This document shows, in pieces, positions 18,335-24,049 of a stretch of 24,049 nucleotides of DNA. The position numbers and the translations under genes are program-made. Numbering within the stretch: the first letter of the stretch is position 1; every line of letters begins with the position of its first letter. Below the pieces are notes generated by a model that was given only the letters and a program-made list of their open reading frames with translations, was not told where the DNA came from and did not search any database. The stretch is from Ophiothrix spiculata. Taxonomy: Eukaryota; Echinodermata; Ophiuroidea; Amphilepidida; Ophiotrichidae. Location of the stretch: assembly GCA_000969725.1 (NCBI GenBank), contig JXSR01S064401.1. The stretch is one strand, 5' to 3'.

Positions 18335-20380
18335 AAAATTATTTATATAATATTCCACTAATATTTATATTGGTTCTAACTGTCACTAAACACATCCATT
18401 ATTATGAATACACAATGTTTCTAGATGCAGAAAATATATTATGTTTATAAAGTTGTAGTTTTCAAGCAATTATTGAAATTTGTATAGTGAAACGGCATCA
18501 AATGATCAAAGTCATTTCAGATCAAAGATTTATGAACTTTCATTTTTTAATAGCTCATACATATGCAGCTGTTCACATATTTTGACATGGTAATTTTGAT
18601 AATTTGAGTGAAATCATTTATTGTTATGCTATTTTCTTGTAATATTGTGGTTTTGTGATGGACAAGTTCAAGAATAGTAATTTTTTAATAGTTTATTTGT
18701 GCAATAACCCTTTCTTAGTGAACTATTGCCTACGTTCTCTCAGTTTCTCCTTTTACTATGATTATCAATATCATATCAATATGAACATTTTTAAATGGGT
18801 TCAATAAATGACATAATTGTTATGAGTATCCATTGTACATAACACACTGAATTTGAATAGTTTTCAGACGATGTTTATTAGCAATACAATATTTACTATC
18901 TTCTGAAGATAGCATCGTTTGCCCAACACATTTATTGGATAAAATGAAAATCCCAGTGCAGTGGAATTTATGGACTTGGTGATTGGTTTAGTGATATAGA
19001 TTGTTCAGCTTTTAGAATCAGATTTGGCAAATTATCTTTTCCATTCTTTTTTTATTTGATGGTTGAATTTGTGATTTCCAAACATTTAAGAACTGCTTGA
19101 AGATGGAGTAGTGTATGGTGTAGAGGAAGTTGTAGTTACCTGCTCTAGCTCCACACCCAACTGATGATGAAGAAGAGTACAAACAACTGGAATCATTCAT
19201 AAATTGAGAGATATTTCAAGAAAGAACACTAGTTACTTATCATATTGCTAGTTTACTCATGAGATTGATTTCAAATCAAACATTTTTTCAAGATTTATTA
19301 TTTTAATCAAGAAAAATGCAGATGCAAACTTCATAATTTGGTAGTAATATTTGAATTATCCATTTGACCAGAAATAAGTGTCGATTTCTGCTTAAGCAAC
19401 GAAAATCTTTCTTGCATGTTTTCTTTTCCACCTCTTGATCATTCTGTGTTCTCAATAATGTCGCTTTTCCAAATTTACCCTGATAAACTAATTTATACAT
19501 TGTTTGATTAAGTTTTACTGTGGTCAAATACCTGCTGTGCTGTGCACCTGAATATACTGGACAAAATCGTGTATATCCTTTGTTTTAAACAGATAATTAT
19601 GTCTAACAAAGTTTAGACCTGATTACTTTCTTCATTTGTTTGACTTAACACTGATTAAACAGCTTCTATTGAAGCTTTGTCTTACAAAATCAGTTACAGT
19701 TCATAAGTGACAATTTTAATCTAGATATTCTTTAAATTTAGCACTTGTGGTTAAGAAATCTTCCATTTTTGAGTAATTTCACCATTATATGATTATATAT
19801 TTATGTATGAAATTATTTTATTCATGCTGTGAATTGCTATACTTGAACCTCTTTGATATACATTCTTGAATTTGTTTTGGGGAATATTTCCTTAGTATCA
19901 AAACCACTAATATTGTATTAATTTTGAAGTGTTTTGACAATAATATCTTAATATCGTAAAATTCTTAGAAGGTTTATTCAAGAATTTGAAAGACTCAGGA
20001 GGGGTTCAAGATGTGATGCTATTATCCAAACATCAAAAGCTGACAACTGATCAAAGTGTGAAGACTGACTGGCAGCCATTATGGATATCATGGGCACTAT
20101 TATTGTAAGAAACTTATTAACCAAATTTTAGCCCTTAAACTGTATTTTGGTGTGAAAAAGTATTGGTCAGTATACAAATGATTTGCATAGTTATTGGTTT
20201 GGGTGTCTACATTGTCTAGTGTTAAATATATACTGTTAAGGGTATTTAGAGTGAAGGAAATTTGATCCGAGTTTCTTTTGAGGTGTTTCTAAACTTGATG
20301 CAAATGACTACATTTTAAGAAGTCTGATATTTTTGTATTCGTATTCAGCTAATTTCTAGAAGATGCAGTAACTTGAGATC
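18335..20380. other. AT-rich non-coding stretch, no gene recognised
   Basis: No transposon ends, RNA genes or supported ORFs were seen. Short minus ORFs at 19018-19200 and 19303-19527 lack family features. Confidence 0.6.
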
Positions 20381-20640
20381 AGAGTGTGTTTATAAGGCGA
20401 GGATGTGTGAAAAATTAATAATTAAATGGTGCTTAAATGAGTCATTGAATAAATAATTGGCTGCGATCAATCATGGAGTGCATCTATTAAATATGGGAAG
20501 TGAGTGGGGCGCATTGATGGGGAACATCTCCTACATCGATTTCATAACACAGTACTGGTATGGATGGAAAAGACGATTACACCGTAATTAGCTTGTAATC
20601 AGCATCGTTTGCAGGTGGTGTTTCAAGTGTAGAGAGAGAG
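20381..20640. promoter_or_regulatory. Candidate regulatory or conserved non-coding island
   Basis: This stretch is of higher complexity than its AT-rich neighbours. It contains several homeodomain-type cores (ATTAATAATTAAA, TAATTGG, GTAATTAGC), TGCGATCAATCATGG and a TGAGTCA-like ATGAGTCATT. Long ORFs are absent. This resembles conserved developmental enhancers in animals, but the call is a visual impression only. Confidence 0.15.
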
Positions 20641-23530
20641 TGTTTTTTATTAGGATAAGGGTATAGTACTTTGTAAGCTTTCAAGTTAACAAATTTGTGA
20701 TTGTTAATACATAAGCAGTAGGTGAAACGTAATAACTCAAAATGCGGGGGAATTTTTTTCCGTTAAGATAGGGAGCCTACTGATGGAGAGTGTAAATGTA
20801 CTTTTTTATGAGGGAATTAGCATATTTGCAAATTCTATGACCTTATAAAACTTATTTATGGAATTGTCTATCATTGAAAAAAAACCTATTTTTATGCATT
20901 TCAACAAGACATAGTCATGCCAAACTTCCAAAGTGAAAAGTTGTGATACGTACAGCCATATAAAGAAACATTATTCTAAAGTAGAAGTCCTGTTAACCTT
21001 ACGTAGATGCATTCTTTCCATTTTAATTTTCCATAGTTTTGCTTTAATTATTGATTTTGTATTTACTCATCTTAATAATTCATCAAATGTGCAATAATTA
21101 ACTTCAACATGACGTAAATGGGGTTTATTTTTTGGATATGTTGTAACCAGACAATCTTGTTCCAACTGCATGTCCTGAGGTGTTGCCGGTTGTGTTTTTG
21201 ATTCAGACACATCTCGTATACAAACAGTCCCTCCCAAACGGCACCCAAGAGTACAAATCTACATAGCTGGTGACAAAATCCCTCCAAGGCATCAGGCTTG
21301 TATCTGTCCATGAGGACCATTGTTGAGTACGATGATATCAGTACAAAATACCCATTATGTAGCAGACGACGGTGAATTCTACATCATCAGTATGCGTAGC
21401 AGGTACCACGATCATACTATCTTGCCAACTGGCCACCTGAGTCTCGTGGATAGGATTTCATCACACGCACGTCTTGGTACTCATGGTGCATACTAAACAT
21501 AGACTGTTATGGTGTGATATGGAGTAGAAGGAAGAAGTATAGGGTAATTTAGGTTCCATGTTGTACATATTAAACATGGTTAGTTTCGCTTGTTTAGGGG
21601 CTAAGTAACAATACTACATGGCTCATTAAGACCGATATTACAAGCTATCATGTCACTTGTGATTGATGGTCTGTAGGATGGTACTCAATGTATATAGGGT
21701 GGAACAAATCAACCCGGCCGGCTGCAAAGTAGGAAAACAGATACAATGTTTAAAACTTTTTAGAAAGGGCAATTATGCATGATCCTGACGTGATTGAAAC
21801 CTAACCTTTATTCTATATGTTTTGTATTAAAATGAATTAGGAATTTATATAAATGAAATTGACGACATGGATGGTGTCTATGCCCTCAATTTCATTAATG
21901 AACTCCATTCATACATTGTCTGAAATATAATCAAAAGACCTAACACTTCAATAATTCCAACATAAGCTTACATATCTGTACCTTTAAGCTTCTAAAATAT
22001 GCAAAAAAATCACTTCACATGTTTTGCATCTTTTTACATTTTTTGAAAAACTCCATATACTAATCAATCAAAATATGTATGCCAAAATTTTGACTGGTTT
22101 GATCCAACCGAAATAAGGATGGAAAGTTTCCGTTAGATTGGGATCAGGCAAACAATAAACAAAAGTGCAAGCAAGTTTAGATTTGTTTCAACACAGATTT
22201 TATGACAAAATATGTTATTTTGGTACTAATTTTAGTTGAAAATCAGTGATTTTGGGGAGATGTTGAATATGAGGCTTATCAATTATTTTGCGGTGTTTTT
22301 GAGAGAACATCTTTACTTGCCAACAAAATCCAGTATTTGGATTATTTTGTTATGTCACATCTATGATTTCATTGAACACCCTGTAAGTTGACGACATGTT
22401 GTCAAAATTGTTTGCAACTCATAAACAAACAAATTTTACCTCATCAACTTGACAAATCACTTATAGGTCTTTTTATGTGTGTTGTCTTTTGTTCAACATA
22501 AATTCAGGTATTCATTTTGAAGTTCAACCAATTTGTCATGATCAGATATGCAATAATGACTCGAAGATTTATGGCGCAGTTTGAAATCCATAGGTTTAAT
22601 GGACTTAGTTCTAGATTTGTCTTTATTAGAAATTTTGAAATTAGAATATGAAGAATGGTGACCTATTTTCAAAACTTTGTAGATGATAAATCATGTTTTA
22701 GAGTAAAATGTAAACATGTCAAATTCCAGCCATATTTATATTTTAAAAACAAAACTGTAAACATCAGAACAATGTGAAACAATAGAAAAGTGCAGTGGAA
22801 TTCATGTATGTTTTGTTAAGTTGATCTTGAGGAGCCATCTGCATTAGAAGAAAATTCAAGGTAAAAATTGAAAAAAGTTTAGTGTGTTTTAGGTCATTCT
22901 CCTCAAAATAATAATATAACCAATTATTTAGACTGCTTTCTATGATATAGTGTTTTATTTGAAGATTTTTTTAAAATTTATCATTTTATTTCCCTGGTTT
23001 TTGATGGGTACTGATTGTCAGGAGTTTGTAAAAAGGGGATTGGTTAAAAAGTAAATCGTGACTCGGCTTGCAAACTGTGTGTGCATCTTATTTTACAGAT
23101 ATACTGTGTCTGCTTTTCCAACCCTGTTTATTGTAACTCGTACTGAAATAATAAGTTCTGTCTGTCTGTGAAGGGGGCCCTAAGTTTGGCACATACACAA
23201 CCCCACACTGATGGAAATACAATAATCGCCTCATTAGCAACAAAGAATTAAGCCTCATGACATTAACCATAGTGGTTAAAACTGGTAGGCCTTACTACTT
23301 CCTCGGGAAAGGGTACTTTGAATGAGTACAAATTTCCATTTCCAAGATGATTGTATAGGAATGTTGAACAGGCCATAAAGGTTAAAATTCATAATCATTA
23401 ACTTGTAAACAATGTTCATCTTTGTGTCTTTCTCATTTTAATCAGTTATTATATCATTATAGCATGAAGAAAGTGTTTAAGGGCTATGGACATTTTCAGG
23501 AATTCACAAGCTTTTCTGAGGTTTTCAACT
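20641..23530. other. Non-coding stretch, no gene recognised
   Basis: Bases 21130-21480 are less AT-rich. A minus-strand ORF of 82 codons (21072-21320) includes DRYKPDALEGFCHQLCRFV with plausible codon use, but it matches no family and has no clear splice sites. A hairpin lies at 21852-21896. The rest is AT-rich. Confidence 0.5.
21852..21896. repeat. Hairpin, 11-bp perfect stem, 23-base loop
   Basis: AATGAAATTGA (21852-21862) pairs with TCAATTTCATT (21886-21896). The stem is shorter than a typical animal pre-miRNA. Confidence 0.6.
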
Positions 23531-23582
23531 TTTTGATACCAGTTTATCTTAACTTTTAAGTTAAGATAAACTGGTATCAAAA
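23531..23582. repeat. Perfect 52-bp palindrome (25-bp arms, 2-base centre)
   Basis: The left arm 23531-23555 starts TTTTGATACCAGTTTATCTT. The right arm 23558-23582 is its exact reverse complement, with TT between them. Pairing stops abruptly outside. It could extrude a cruciform, or be the remnant of a fold-back element or a snap-back sequencing artefact. Confidence 0.9.
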
Positions 23583-24049
23583 TGTACAAATAAACTTAAA
23601 AGTATTTGTGTCACCATGCAGTTAAAATGACTAAAATGGTATCCCATCATCCTCGTTACCAGTTAGTGACACCTCATCGATTAAGTCTCCATAATTTCGC
23701 CTGAAGTCTATTCTGGTCTTTGAAGAGTTCTCAGAAATTCAGAAAAATTCAAAGACTTTATCTGATCTCAAACAGGTCAACATTAGTTCCGATGATGTAA
23801 GAAACTAATTTCATTTTGCGACTGCAGAGACATCTCTTTTGTATCTCCACAACTGTTATTGCAGATAATTCTCATTTCATATATTCAACATGTTTGTTTT
23901 TCTCTTTGTTTAAATACTCAGATTTAATCAGATGTTATCAAAATAATTCAGTTGCCCCTTTAACTTTTCAAAATTTGACATGAAACAGTGACGAATTATA
24001 TTTCCCACTCTTAAATATGTAACAAAGGTAATACAACTTTCGATCTTTT
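23583..24049. other. Non-coding stretch at the window end
   Basis: AT-rich; no ORF, RNA gene or repeat boundary recognised. Confidence 0.6.

Noticed and set aside
21852..21896. microRNA precursor
   Set aside because: Only 11 paired bases around a 23-base loop, too little stem for a normal animal pre-miRNA.
1..24049. CRISPR array, phage defence locus or bacterial operon
   Set aside because: There are no regularly spaced repeats, no tightly packed ORFs and no ribosome-binding-site pattern. The LINE and MITE content is eukaryotic.

Overview
This is an AT-rich, gene-poor stretch of animal nuclear DNA. The window shows no complete protein-coding gene, no rRNA gene, no intact tRNA gene, no CRISPR array and no bacterial-style operon. 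The organism is most likely a metazoan, probably a marine invertebrate. This is inferred from a LINE-type reverse transcriptase tail with a simple-repeat 3' end, several short non-autonomous DNA transposons (MITEs) with family-typical target duplications, tRNA-like box B remnants, long T/G homopolymers, and a 50-N scaffold gap flanked by two copies of the same sequence that differ by 2%, a level typical of highly heterozygous animals. The species cannot be named from the sequence.

Layout. 1-530: 3' end of a LINE (last 39 codons of the reverse transcriptase ORF, 3' UTR, AAACTG tail). 534-4440: AT-rich non-coding DNA with one weak minus-strand ORF (1530-1808) and a few short repeats. 4440-6840: an exon-like island, two remnants of tRNA-derived sequence (about 4890 and 6790) and a 463-bp MITE flanked by TTAA (5481-5943). 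7.2-8.3 kb: a T18G12 tract and a GC-rich fold-back MITE flanked by TA (8155-8315). 9.6-10.25 kb: a two-part repeat built on the motif CGTGTTA/CGTGATA, with a nested hairpin. 11-12.7 kb: a tRNA-like box A, small hairpins and a 16-bp tandem repeat. 13.3-15.6 kb: a duplicated block around the N gap, and an inverted copy about 1.4 kb downstream that suggests a DNA transposon with long terminal inverted repeats. 16.6-18.3 kb: a 58-61-bp tandem duplication, then a PIF/Harbinger-like MITE (17809-18086, TSD TAA) inserted into a stretch that is open in frame on both sides and that reads GTAAGT when the MITE is removed. 18.3-24 kb: mostly featureless AT-rich DNA, with a higher-complexity island at 20.4-20.65 kb and a perfect 52-bp palindrome at 23531-23582.

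The window reads as intergenic or deep intronic sequence shaped by small transposons. I found no convincing new multi-gene system. The items most worth checking are the Harbinger MITE that splits a possible splice donor or decayed ORF, the long-inverted-repeat element beside a probable false duplication at the assembly gap, and the CGTGTTA repeat family.
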